The position numbers were made by a program, and so were the translations under genes. Of a stretch of 8,531 nt of DNA, positions 1 through 7,220 are shown piece by piece. The notes beneath the pieces were generated by a model. The model was given only the letters and a program-made list of their open reading frames with translations, was not told the DNA's origin and ran no database searches. Within the stretch, counting starts at the first letter, position 1; every line of letters begins with the position of its first letter. This stretch comes from Clostridia bacterium (GTDB lineage: Bacteria; Bacillota; Clostridia; UMGS1810): the NCBI GenBank assembly GCA_017503945.1, contig JAFVSB010000174.1, positions 1 to 8,531 on the forward strand, written 5' to 3'.

Positions 1-524
1 ATGCACGTTACTATATCTTAGATGAAGTTATGCTTAAAGCTATTCCCGAACCAAGGGCAGAACTCTCTGCATATGCTCCAAAAATTATCACAACAAAAGT
101 TCCTGTTGAAAAAATCAAAGACGTTATCGGTTCCGGTGGTAAAACAATTCAAAAAATCATTGCTGAGACAGGTGTTAAAATCGACATCGAAGACGATGGC
201 TCCGTATTTATTCTCACCACTGATGAAGAGGCAGGCAACAAAGCGCTCTCTATCGTTGAAGGTATCGTAGCTGAGCCTGAAATCGGCAAGATTTACACAG
301 GTAAAGTTGTTAAAATAATTGAAATCGGAGCTTTTGTAGAATTCCTCCCGGGCAGGGAAGGTTTGGTGCACATCAGCAAGCTTGAAAACCGCAGAGTTGC
401 CAAGGTTGAAGATGTAGTTTCAGAAGGCGACGAAATCAAAGTAAAGCTTATGGAAGTTGACCGTCAGGGCAGATTTAATCTTTCTAGAAAAGATGCACTG
501 AACGAAGAAGAAGCACAGAACTAA
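1..524 (+). CDS. pnp: Polynucleotide phosphorylase, C-terminal part (partial, 5' end outside window)
   Basis: PNPase is a trimeric 3'-5' exoribonuclease that degrades RNA phosphorolytically, releasing nucleoside diphosphates; it acts in the cytoplasm in mRNA turnover. Only about the last 173 residues are here. The reading frame is open from base 3, reading ARYYILDEV before the internal Met at 30, so that ATG is not the start. The visible part begins with the end of the second RNase PH domain and its linker (IPEPRAEL). A KH domain follows at about 99-269, with the GxxG RNA-binding loop GSGG at 129-140. An S1 domain lies at about 285-494, with the typical GAFVEF and EGLVHIS segments. The C-terminus is a short acidic tail ending EEEAQN, without the long tail of enterobacterial PNPases. 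The stop TAA is at 522-524. The next gene, ftsH, lies 135 bp away across a long palindrome that probably ends pnp transcription. Identification is secure from the KH-S1 order and conserved motifs. Confidence 0.96.
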   Translation, partial: ARYYILDEVMLKAIPEPRAELSAYAPKIITTKVPVEKIKDVIGSGGKTIQKIIAETGVKIDIEDDGSVFILTTDEEAGNKALSIVEGIVAEPEIGKIYTGKVVKIIEIGAFVEFLPGREGLVHISKLENRRVAKVEDVVSEGDEIKVKLMEVDRQGRFNLSRKDALNEEEAQN

Positions 525-535
525 TCAGTTATAAC

Positions 536-631
536 AAAGGCTGTTGTGTTAAGGGGTTTATTGGCAATAAATAGTTTGTATAACCAAATTATTTATTTGC
601 TATGTCAATAATTCTTTAAACAACAGTCTTT
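536..631. repeat. Long near-perfect palindrome (96-nt hairpin) between pnp and ftsH; probable pnp terminator or small hairpin element
   Basis: Almost the whole gap can fold into one stem. Bases 536-547 pair with 620-631 (12 bp, one G-U). After a bulged G548, 549-558 pair with 610-619 (several G-U pairs). Then 560-563 pair with 606-609, and 564-578 pair with 585-600 with one bulge, closing a 6-nt loop at 579-584. The 3' arm ends in TCTTTTT, so it could act as a Rho-independent terminator for pnp, although it is far longer than usual. Five more pairs (531-535 with 635-639) are possible after a 3-nt bulge. GTTAT occurs as a direct repeat at 528-532 and 635-639. Only one copy is in this window, so I cannot say whether it is a dispersed element. 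Pairing is read directly from the sequence; function is inferred. Confidence 0.7.
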
Positions 632-659
632 TTCGTTATTATAGAAAGAGAGGGCATAT

Positions 660-2510
660 ATGCATATAAAAAAAGGAAAAGTATTCTATATTGCAGTTGC
701 AGTAGCAATAATTTTTGTTCTTAATTATTTTGTTTTTCCTGTTATTTTTGGTGATAATGTTGAGGATGTAACATATGATGAATTTTTGTCAAAACTCAGC
801 ACCAAGTCAATTTCTGAAGTGCAAATAGATGCAGACAATATTCTGTACACTTTAAAAGAAGACGAAACCTCCAAGAACAAAACACCGCTTCTTGGCTTGG
901 CTTCACCTAACAATACCGATGTATACCGCACGGGTCTCATGGATGACCCCGAGCTTGTGTCAAAGCTTGAAAAGTCTGGAGCCAAATTTACCAAAGTCAG
1001 GGAAGAGGAAGTACCGCCTCTGCTTGCATTGATTATTAGCTATGGCGTGCCTATTGTTATTATGATTATCTTTTGGCGCTTTTTGTCCAAGCAGATTGCC
1101 AAGGGCGGATTTGGCGGCAATGCAATGTCGTTTGGCAAGTCAAATGCCAAGATATATGTCAAAGCTCAAACAGGCAAAACTTTTGCCGATGTAGCAGGGC
1201 AAGATGAAGCCAAAGAAGCACTCACAGAAATTGTGGACTTTCTGCATAATCCTAAAAAATATGCAGCTATTGGTGCCACTTTGCCAAAGGGTGCACTTTT
1301 AGTGGGACCTCCGGGAACGGGAAAAACCCTTCTTGCCCAGGCTGTAGCCGGTGAGGCTAATGTGCCGTTCTTTTCGATTTCCGGCTCAGAGTTTGTTGAG
1401 ATGTTTGTTGGTATGGGTGCCGCTAAGGTTAGAGACCTTTTCAAACAAGCAAACGAAAAAGCTCCGTGCATCGTTTTTATTGACGAAATTGACACCATAG
1501 GTAAAAGACGCGATGCAGGGCCAATCTCCGGAGGTAATGATGAGAGAGAACAAACTCTAAATCAGCTTCTCACAGAGATGGACGGTTTCGACGGAAAAAA
1601 AGGTGTGGTAATTCTTGCTGCTACCAACCGTCCCGATTCATTGGACAAAGCCCTCCTTCGTCCTGGCCGTTTTGACCGCCGTATTCCTGTTGAGCTACCC
1701 GATATGCGCGGCAGAGAAGCTATTTTAAGGGTGCATGCTAAAAAGGTAAATATAGCCGATGGTGTTGATTTTAAAGCAATAGCTAATGCCACAAGTGGTG
1801 CATCCGGTGCAGAGCTTGCCAATATCATCAACGAAGCTGCGCTTCGTGCGGTAAAATTTGGGCGCATCGAAGTGGAACAAACCGATTTGGAAGAGAGTGT
1901 TGAGGTGATAATTGCAGGATATCAGCGCAAAGGCGTGGTTATTTCGCAAAGCGAAAAAGAAATCATTGCATATCATGAGGTGGGTCACGCTCTTGTTGCA
2001 GCACTTCAAAAAAACAGTGCACCTGTTCATAAAATCACAATCATACCCCGAACTTCAGGAGCACTTGGTTATACCATGCAGGTTGAAGAAGATGAAAAAT
2101 TCCTCATGACAAAAGAAGAAGCCTTTAACAAAATAGTCACCTTCACAGGCGGCAGAGCCGCTGAAAAGCTCATGTTTGGCACAGTTACCACAGGTGCTGC
2201 AAATGACATTGAGCAGGCAACCAAAATAGCTCGCTCTATGATTACCCGCTATGGCATGAGCTCGCAATTTGGCATGGTAGCTTTTGAAACGCTCAATAAC
2301 CCCTATCTCAGCGATGATACATCGCTGACCTGCTCTGCTGAAATTGCTGCCCTCATCGACAAAGAGGTCGTTTCGCTGGTTGAAAAGGCTTATGAAAAGG
2401 CGGAGAGTATTCTCAAAGATAATATGCAAAAGTTAAATTCTATTTCTCGATATCTCATTGATAAAGAAACCATTACAGGCGATGAATTTATGGATTTGCT
2501 TAATATGTAA
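660..2510 (+). CDS. ftsH: ATP-dependent zinc metalloprotease FtsH
   Basis: FtsH is a hexameric, membrane-anchored AAA+ protease that unfolds and degrades misassembled membrane proteins and short-lived regulators. The 616 residues match the usual length. Two transmembrane segments lie at about 8-30 and 118-142, around a small extracytoplasmic domain. The AAA+ module follows: Walker A GPPGTGKT (216-223), pore loop FVG (249-251), Walker B with FIDE (273-276), and the second region of homology with ATNRP and the arginine fingers in RPGRFDR (334-340). The protease domain has zinc-binding HEVGH (439-443) and the third ligand Asp516 in NDIEQAT. HEVGH instead of the commoner HEAGH keeps both histidines and the glutamate, so the enzyme should be active. 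The C-terminus is short. The ATG at 660 is preceded by GAGAGG at 648-653 with 6 nt spacing. The gene seems to be monocistronic, lying between the palindrome upstream and a strong terminator downstream. I could not pick out a convincing promoter. Confidence 0.97.
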   Translation: MHIKKGKVFYIAVAVAIIFVLNYFVFPVIFGDNVEDVTYDEFLSKLSTKSISEVQIDADNILYTLKEDETSKNKTPLLGLASPNNTDVYRTGLMDDPELVSKLEKSGAKFTKVREEEVPPLLALIISYGVPIVIMIIFWRFLSKQIAKGGFGGNAMSFGKSNAKIYVKAQTGKTFADVAGQDEAKEALTEIVDFLHNPKKYAAIGATLPKGALLVGPPGTGKTLLAQAVAGEANVPFFSISGSEFVEMFVGMGAAKVRDLFKQANEKAPCIVFIDEIDTIGKRRDAGPISGGNDEREQTLNQLLTEMDGFDGKKGVVILAATNRPDSLDKALLRPGRFDRRIPVELPDMRGREAILRVHAKKVNIADGVDFKAIANATSGASGAELANIINEAALRAVKFGRIEVEQTDLEESVEVIIAGYQRKGVVISQSEKEIIAYHEVGHALVAALQKNSAPVHKITIIPRTSGALGYTMQVEEDEKFLMTKEEAFNKIVTFTGGRAAEKLMFGTVTTGAANDIEQATKIARSMITRYGMSSQFGMVAFETLNNPYLSDDTSLTCSAEIAALIDKEVVSLVEKAYEKAESILKDNMQKLNSISRYLIDKETITGDEFMDLLNM

Positions 2511-2511
2511 T

Positions 2512-2548
2512 AAAAAAGCATAGTAGCATTACGCTACTATGCTTTTTT
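2512..2548. terminator. Bidirectional Rho-independent terminator between ftsH and gltA
   Basis: A perfect 16-bp stem (2512-2527 with 2533-2548) closes a 5-nt loop, ATTAC. The arms begin with six A and end in a run of seven T, so either strand gives a hairpin followed by a U tract. It lies 2 bp after the ftsH stop and 10 bp before the end of the convergent citrate synthase gene, and should serve both. Confidence 0.93.
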
Positions 2549-2557
2549 TGATAATTA

Positions 2558-3913
2558 TTATCTTTCTTCAATTGGTACATAGACTTTTTTGTGGTTTCTG
2601 CAAAGGCTTTTGTATGCGGGTCTGATAATTCTGCCACCACAGAGCACTTCTTCAATTCTGTGTGCACACCAACCCGGGGTTCTTGCTATAGCAAAGAGCG
2701 GAGTATACATCTCCGGTGGAATCTTCAATGTGTTGTACACAAATCCCGAATAAAAGTCAACATTTGCACAAAGGTCTTTTGATGTCCCTTTTACATCAGC
2801 AAAAACCTGTGGTGCAAGCTTTTCAACTCGTGTATATAAATCAAATTCGTCGGTAAGGTTTTTTTGTTCTGAAAGCTCCTGAGCCTTGGTTTTTAGTAGC
2901 AAGGTGCGTGGGTCCGAAAGTGTGTAGACAGCATGACCCATTCCATAAATCAGACCACTTCTGTCGTTTGCTTTCTTCCTTACAATTTTCTCCAGATAGT
3001 CATATATTTCTGTATCACTGGTCCAGTCTTTCACATTTTTCATTATGTTATCCATCATTTTGAGCACCTGCAAGTTTGCACCGCCATGTTTTGGACCTTT
3101 AAGAGAGCTTATCGCTCCTGCAATTGCTGAATATGTATCTGTGCCCGAAGAGGAGAGCACTCTGCATGTGAATGCTGAGTTATTACCGCCGCCATGTTCT
3201 GCATGAAGCATCATAGTGGTGTCAAGAACTTCGGCGTCAAGAGCAGTGAAGTCTTTAGTTGGGTTAAGCATTCTGAGAAGATTCTCAGCTATGCTCAGGT
3301 GCGGTTTTGGCTGGTGCAGAATAAGACTTTTATTGTCGAAGTGATGCTTTTTTGCACTGTAACCATACACAGCCACAAGAGGCATTCTTGCAATGAGCTG
3401 TATTGATTGGCGCATTATGTTCTCGAGAGTGCACTGATCGGGATTATCATCATAAGAATACAAAGTCAACACCGAGCGTGCTATTTTGTTCATTACATCG
3501 CGGCTTGGTGCTTTTAAGATCATATCTTCTGTAAAATACGCAGGGAGACTTCTGTTCTCAGAAAGATATTCGCAGAAAGTCTCAAGCTCATTTTTTGTGG
3601 GAAGAGATCCCATCAAAAGGAGATAACATATTTCTTCAAAACCAAATCTTTTTTCTATTCCTGCGTTTGTAATGAGGTCACATATGTCATAGCCTCTGTA
3701 TGAAAGTTCGCCCTCGATTGGACATTTTTCATCTTCGCTCACAACATATCCATGCACCTTGCTGATATTGGTGAAGCCCGCCAACACACCCGACCCATCT
3801 TTATTTCTGAGTCCTCTTTTAATATTGAATTTATTATATTCACTGGGGTCAACCTGATATGCGGCATATGCTTTTTGGGTGATAGCATCTATTTTTTCGT
3901 TAATAGTATTCAT
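2558..3913 (-). CDS. gltA: Citrate synthase (Si-type family)
   Basis: It condenses acetyl-CoA and oxaloacetate to citrate, the entry step of the oxidative TCA branch, which in anaerobes mainly feeds 2-oxoglutarate and glutamate synthesis. From the chosen start the protein has 451 residues, slightly longer than many bacterial citrate synthases. The catalytic triad is visible: His276 in GPKHGGAN, His327 in GMGHAVY followed by SDPR, and Asp386 in VDFYSG. The HAEHGGGNNS segment (237-246) and the C-terminal PGWCAHRIEE segment also match the family. These are motifs of the Si-type fold, not of the unrelated isopropylmalate-synthase-like Re-citrate synthase found in some Clostridia. I chose the ATG at 3913 because AAGGTGG lies 8 nt upstream; the frame stays open to an ATG at 4003, but that extension crosses the promoter. 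A good promoter stands just upstream and the gene appears to be alone. A 2-methylcitrate synthase is possible but nothing nearby suggests the methylcitrate cycle. Confidence 0.94.
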   Translation of the reverse strand: MNTINEKIDAITQKAYAAYQVDPSEYNKFNIKRGLRNKDGSGVLAGFTNISKVHGYVVSEDEKCPIEGELSYRGYDICDLITNAGIEKRFGFEEICYLLLMGSLPTKNELETFCEYLSENRSLPAYFTEDMILKAPSRDVMNKIARSVLTLYSYDDNPDQCTLENIMRQSIQLIARMPLVAVYGYSAKKHHFDNKSLILHQPKPHLSIAENLLRMLNPTKDFTALDAEVLDTTMMLHAEHGGGNNSAFTCRVLSSSGTDTYSAIAGAISSLKGPKHGGANLQVLKMMDNIMKNVKDWTSDTEIYDYLEKIVRKKANDRSGLIYGMGHAVYTLSDPRTLLLKTKAQELSEQKNLTDEFDLYTRVEKLAPQVFADVKGTSKDLCANVDFYSGFVYNTLKIPPEMYTPLFAIARTPGWCAHRIEEVLCGGRIIRPAYKSLCRNHKKVYVPIEER

Positions 3914-3944
3914 ATTAAACACCACCTTAATTATTATAATATGA

Positions 3945-3973
3945 ATTATATCACAAAAATATTTGCAAATCAA
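3945..3973 (-). promoter_or_regulatory. Vegetative-type promoter of gltA
   Basis: On the minus strand the -35 box TTGATT (3968-3973) and the perfect -10 box TATAAT (3945-3950) are separated by 17 bp. Predicted transcription start is near 3938, which gives a leader of about 25 nt carrying only the ribosome binding site. Confidence 0.8.
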
Positions 3974-4013
3974 CCATATTTGGGAAATAGTTCTATATAG
4001 CACAAAAAAATAG

Positions 4014-4019
4014 TATAAT
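4014..4019 (+). promoter_or_regulatory. Possible -10 element upstream of spoIID
   Basis: A perfect TATAAT lies 52 bp before the spoIID start, but the hexamer 17 bp upstream (TTCTAT, 3991-3996) is a poor -35. Since spoIID is normally under mother-cell sigma E, I also looked for that pattern: CCATATT at 3974-3980 followed 13 bp later by TATATAGC (3994-4001) is a weak match. Neither reading is firm. Confidence 0.25.
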
Positions 4020-4021
4020 GG

Positions 4022-4040
4022 TATAAACAGCTTGTTTATA
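4022..4040 (+). repeat. 8-bp inverted repeat in the spoIID leader (operator-like)
   Basis: TATAAACA (4022-4029) and TGTTTATA (4033-4040) are perfect inverted arms around a 3-nt spacer GCT. The repeat begins 2 bp after the TATAAT at 4014-4019 and ends 31 bp before the spoIID ATG, so it would cover a transcription start near 4026. It could be an operator or, as RNA, a short leader hairpin. Confidence 0.5.
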
Positions 4041-4071
4041 TTTACTTTTAGTGGTGATTATGAGGTGAAAA

Positions 4072-5013
4072 ATGAAAGATTTTTTTCTCAGACTTGCATT
4101 TTTGATTGTAATGCTTGTTGTAGTGCCATGTGTTATAAACCTATTTTTCAATGAAAGCTATTCTGACAATATTTATCAATTGAAAATATATGAGAGCAAA
4201 ACAGGCAAAATTATCAAACTTGATATTGAAGACTACATATCCGGTGTGGTGGCAGCCGAAATGCCGGCAACATTCGGCGAAGAAGCCTTAAAATCTCAGG
4301 CAGTTGCAGCCAGAACATATGCTTTGAGAAAAATTAATAAAGATGCACCCGAACATAAAGGTGCTGACTTGTGCACAGATTTTGCCCATTGTCAGGCATA
4401 CTATGATGAAAAACAAATGCGAGAAAAGTGGGGGAGTAAGAGTGATTTTTACATAAATAAAATAAATGATTCGGTCTTATCGACAAAAGGTGAATACTTA
4501 AGTTATAACAATGAAATTGCTTCTACGGTGTTTCATGCATGCAGCAATGGTATTACCGAAAATTCACAAGATGTATGGGGAGGAAGTTTTCCATATCTGA
4601 TTTGTGTTGATAGTCCGGGTGACATGCAAAATCCGAATTATATCACTCACTTATCAGTACCCAAAGCAGATTTTGTCAACAAATTAAACGAATTTATAGG
4701 TGAGCAAAAGATTGAAAGTGAAACCTTGATAATTAATGAGCCAAAGCTGACTGAAGGCGGCAATGTAAAAAGTATTAATGTGTCAGGTATAGAATTTGAA
4801 GGAACACAATTAAGGAAAGTATTCGGCTTAAAATCATCTGCTTTTACTCTTAAGTACGACGATGAAACATTAATTTTTGATGTATACGGAAGTGGTCATG
4901 GTGTAGGCATGAGTCAATATGGGGCGCAAGCAATGGCTATAGATGGTGCAGATTACAAGACGATCCTATCCCACTATTATCCGGGAACAAATTTAAAAAA
5001 GATGTATAAATAA
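4072..5013 (+). CDS. spoIID: Stage II sporulation protein D, peptidoglycan lytic transglycosylase
   Basis: SpoIID is a mother-cell membrane enzyme that cleaves glycan strands without amidase activity; with SpoIIM and SpoIIP it thins septal peptidoglycan and drives engulfment of the forespore. The 313 residues begin with one transmembrane anchor (about 7-26) and continue outside the membrane. The catalytic glutamate is Glu63 in VVAAEMP, followed by the family segment EALKSQAVAARTYAL (71-85). A Cys/His-containing loop (C101, H106, C107) resembles a region of clostridial SpoIID proteins linked to metal binding; that is a family inference. The C-terminal GSGHGVGMSQYGAQ (273-286) is diagnostic. 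Length is close to that of Bacillus SpoIID. The ATG at 4072 has GAGGTG (4062-4067) just upstream. spoIIQ follows 35 bp downstream in the same direction, an arrangement common in Clostridia. Expression is expected from sigma E, but I found no clear sigma E promoter. Confidence 0.95.
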   Translation: MKDFFLRLAFLIVMLVVVPCVINLFFNESYSDNIYQLKIYESKTGKIIKLDIEDYISGVVAAEMPATFGEEALKSQAVAARTYALRKINKDAPEHKGADLCTDFAHCQAYYDEKQMREKWGSKSDFYINKINDSVLSTKGEYLSYNNEIASTVFHACSNGITENSQDVWGGSFPYLICVDSPGDMQNPNYITHLSVPKADFVNKLNEFIGEQKIESETLIINEPKLTEGGNVKSINVSGIEFEGTQLRKVFGLKSSAFTLKYDDETLIFDVYGSGHGVGMSQYGAQAMAIDGADYKTILSHYYPGTNLKKMYK

Positions 5014-5048
5014 GCCATATTTGTTAATCATACAACCGAGGTGTTTGT

Positions 5049-5729
5049 ATGAAAATATTTAAAAATATCGGCAATAAACAAGGAATGTATCGGATTGGCT
5101 TTACAGTGTGTATTTTAATTATGTCACTGATTGTTGTCAGCCTTACGGAAAATTCAAACCAAACACAAACCCAACATGCCGATGTAGATAATAGCAAACC
5201 AGTTATAAATTCCGGCATAAATGATGATGACATCGACAAAATAGTGAGTAATATGCAACCAAATGAAAATTTGATACAGCATGTTGAATCCAAGCCATTC
5301 ATTTTTGAAGAAGCTGACGATACATCGTTTGCACCACCTGTTTGCGGAAAAATCTTAAAGCAATTCAGCGACAACTTGCCCCTTTACAGTAAAACTATGG
5401 ACGATTGGCGCATTCATGTTGGTGTTGATATATTATGTCCTTTGGGCACCGATGTATTTTCTGCAGCTGATGGCTTGGTTGCCGACATAGGCTATGATAT
5501 GAATTTTGGTAATTATATAACAGTTGAAAGTAACCAATTTTCATGCAGATACGCGTCGGTAGAGGCTAACGAATTGATTACTACAGGCACAAAAGTTTCA
5601 ATGGGACAAAAGCTTGGAACGCTTGCAGATAGCTGTGTATCAGAGATTTGTGATGAACCACATCTCCATTTTGAAATGAAAAAAGACGGATTGCATGTAG
5701 ACCCAAGTGAGTATATATTGTTTGAATAG
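5049..5729 (+). CDS. spoIIQ: Stage II sporulation protein Q (M23/LytM-domain forespore protein)
   Basis: SpoIIQ sits in the forespore membrane and binds mother-cell SpoIIIAH across the intermembrane space, helping engulfment and forming part of the channel. The 226 residues match the short clostridial form. There is one transmembrane segment (about 14-33), a polar Asn/Gln/Asp-rich linker to about 90, and a LytM/M23 domain from about 97. Zinc ligands are intact: His123 and Asp127 in HVGVD, and His207 in HLHFEM, with His205 beside it. The conserved histidine of the YxH motif is replaced by Ser170 (RYAS), so endopeptidase activity is doubtful. Several cysteines (99, 130, 166, 196, 201) lie in the outer domain. 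The assignment rests on the fold plus the position directly after spoIID; a generic M23 peptidase is the alternative. Start ATG 5049 has GAGGTG 5 nt upstream. The gap after spoIID is 35 bp; in Bacillus spoIIQ has its own forespore sigma F promoter, and none is clear here. Confidence 0.88.
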   Translation: MKIFKNIGNKQGMYRIGFTVCILIMSLIVVSLTENSNQTQTQHADVDNSKPVINSGINDDDIDKIVSNMQPNENLIQHVESKPFIFEEADDTSFAPPVCGKILKQFSDNLPLYSKTMDDWRIHVGVDILCPLGTDVFSAADGLVADIGYDMNFGNYITVESNQFSCRYASVEANELITTGTKVSMGQKLGTLADSCVSEICDEPHLHFEMKKDGLHVDPSEYILFE

Positions 5730-5760
5730 AAAAATCAGCTTCACTGCGAAGCTGATTTTT
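5730..5760. terminator. Bidirectional terminator shared by spoIIQ and radA
   Basis: A perfect 13-bp stem (5730-5742 with 5748-5760) closes the 5-nt loop ACTGC, with five A at the start and five T at the end. It begins directly after the spoIIQ stop. On the minus strand its first arm and loop encode the last residues of RadA, and the stop TGA (5743-5741) falls inside the hairpin. Confidence 0.92.
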
Positions 5761-7141
5761 CCATTCTGTATTGTTCAATTTTTTTAAGGTACCTTATAGC
5801 ATCGGCAACATTTTTCACAGGCAAAAGCTTGATATCTGTTCTCTTTGGCATACTTTGTGCATTTGCTTCAGGTAAAATACAAAAATCAAATCCCATTTTT
5901 GCTGCTTCGTTGATTCGCTGTTCGCAAAATCCAATAGTTCTCACTTCGCTTGTAAGCCCGACCTCGCCCAATATAATGGTTTTTGAATCTATAATAAAAT
6001 TTTTGATATTAGATGCAATTGCCACAATTATTGCCAAATCTGTTGCCGTTTCCATAAGTTTAATTCCGCCAACTACATTTATGTACACATCATTGTTTTG
6101 CATTGGGTAGCCAAGTTGTTTTTCTAAAATTGCTGTGAGCAGTACCGACCTACCATAATCGATGCCGGTAGCCATTCGTCTTGGATTACCAAATCCGGTA
6201 GGGGAGCACAGCGCCTGCACTTCTGCAAGGATTGGCCTGCTTCCTTCAAGGGTGCACACAACAGTAGAACCGCTTACATTTTGCGGACGGCCATCAAGGA
6301 GCATCTGCGATGGGTTCTTCACTTCAACAAGACCTTCTTCTTTCATTTCAAAAACACCGATTTCATTAGTTGAGCCAAATCGGTTTTTCACAGTTCGCAA
6401 AATGCGATAGCTTTGCGTTCTTTCACCTTCAAAATACAGAACGCAATCCACCATGTGTTCAAGCATACGCGGTCCGGCAATATTGCCATCTTTTGTCATA
6501 TGACCAACAATGAAAATTGCCACATCATTCTCTTTGGCAAATCTCATAAGATGATGAGTTGCTTCGCGCACTTGTGTCACTGTGCCTGGTGCAGATGGAA
6601 TATCATTTTTAAACACAGTCTGGATAGAGTCAATGACCATAATTTCAGGATTTGTTTCCATGGCAGCGTTCAAAATAGTGTCAAGCTCAGTTTCGGCAAG
6701 TATTAAAAGTGCTTCGTTTGAAGTTTTCAGCCTCGATGCGCGAAGTTTAAGCTGCTGAGCTGATTCTTCACCTGACACATAGAGCACGGTTTTATCTGAG
6801 TTGATTTTTTCGCATATTTGAAGAAGTAAAGTTGACTTTCCAATACCTGGGTCTCCACCCACCAACACCAGGGAGCCTTTTACAATGCCTCCCCCAAGAA
6901 CTCTGTCGAGCTCTAAAATGCCCGATGAGGTTCTTTTGGTTTCGTTAGTGTTTATCTCAGAAAGCTTTTTGGGTTTTGAAAGCCTTGTCATCGATGGTTG
7001 CGAAGGTGATGCATATCTTGATGGTGCTACTTCTATTTCTTCGTGAAAAGTATTCCAATTTCCACATGTAGGGCATTTACCGAGCCATTTTGGTGTGGAA
7101 TATCCACACTCCTGGCACACGAATTTTGTCGTTTGTTTCAT
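5741..7141 (-). CDS. radA: DNA repair protein RadA (Sms)
   Basis: RadA is a RecA-like ATPase and branch-migration helicase that extends D-loops and processes recombination intermediates in DNA repair and transformation. From the ATG at 7141 it has 466 residues, typical of the family. An N-terminal zinc finger has C9-x2-C12 and C23-x2-C26. The RecA-like core has Walker A GDPGIGKS (96-103), Walker B IMVIDS (167-172) and the RadA signature KNRFG (252-256). A Lon-like C-terminal domain runs from about 290, with GEVGLTSEVR at 392-401. The frame also opens with a TTG at 7153, but the ribosome binding site AAGGCGG (7154-7160) would touch it; the ATG at 7141 has 12 nt spacing and gives the usual MKQTTKFVCQECG start. 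The gene has its own promoter with an inverted repeat over the expected start of transcription. The 3' end is fused into the terminator shared with spoIIQ. In Bacillus radA lies in the clpC operon; here it does not. Confidence 0.96.
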   Translation of the reverse strand: MKQTTKFVCQECGYSTPKWLGKCPTCGNWNTFHEEIEVAPSRYASPSQPSMTRLSKPKKLSEINTNETKRTSSGILELDRVLGGGIVKGSLVLVGGDPGIGKSTLLLQICEKINSDKTVLYVSGEESAQQLKLRASRLKTSNEALLILAETELDTILNAAMETNPEIMVIDSIQTVFKNDIPSAPGTVTQVREATHHLMRFAKENDVAIFIVGHMTKDGNIAGPRMLEHMVDCVLYFEGERTQSYRILRTVKNRFGSTNEIGVFEMKEEGLVEVKNPSQMLLDGRPQNVSGSTVVCTLEGSRPILAEVQALCSPTGFGNPRRMATGIDYGRSVLLTAILEKQLGYPMQNNDVYINVVGGIKLMETATDLAIIVAIASNIKNFIIDSKTIILGEVGLTSEVRTIGFCEQRINEAAKMGFDFCILPEANAQSMPKRTDIKLLPVKNVADAIRYLKKIEQYRMEKSASQ

Positions 7142-7186
7142 AATATTAAGCAACCGCCTTTTGGTTTACCATAATCTAATTATGTA

Positions 7187-7219
7187 ATTCAGGTAATTAC
7201 TACACATCATTACCTGAAT
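7187..7219 (-). promoter_or_regulatory. Perfect 11-bp inverted repeat at the radA promoter (candidate operator)
   Basis: ATTCAGGTAAT (7187-7197) and ATTACCTGAAT (7209-7219) are perfect inverted arms with an 11-nt spacer; their centres are 22 bp apart, about two helical turns. The repeat begins 1 bp downstream of the radA -10 box and covers the predicted transcription start near 7214. No T tract follows on the minus strand, and a transcript starting there would lack part of one arm. A protein-binding site is therefore likelier than a terminator. The binding protein is unknown; it does not match the Bacillus LexA (Cheo) box. Confidence 0.6.
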
Positions 7220-7220
7220 A

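Noticed and set aside
561..584. TTGGCA and TATAAC as an ftsH promoter
   Set aside because: The two hexamers are only 12 bp apart and lie within the palindrome; no other pair with acceptable spacing was found.
1166..1498. Long antisense open frames within ftsH, gltA and radA
   Set aside because: They overlap well-supported genes, show no recognisable domains and lack ribosome binding sites; they are by-products of codon bias.
3933..3950. Inverted repeat and second TATAAT around the gltA -10
   Set aside because: The stretch is nearly pure A and T, the second -10 has no matching -35, and the symmetry is likely accidental.
3914..4003. A 30-residue N-terminal extension of citrate synthase from an ATG at 4003
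   Set aside because: It crosses the TTGATT-17-TATAAT promoter and has no ribosome binding site, whereas the ATG at 3913 has AAGGTGG at good spacing.
5003..5036. Possible sporulation promoter before spoIIQ (TGTATA near 5003 and CATACA near 5029)
   Set aside because: The boxes resemble forespore -35 and sigma E -10 elements respectively, but their spacing fits neither sigma factor.
7142..7153. TTG start of radA at 7153
   Set aside because: The only ribosome binding site (AAGGCGG) would directly abut the TTG; the ATG at 7141 gives the standard RadA N-terminus.
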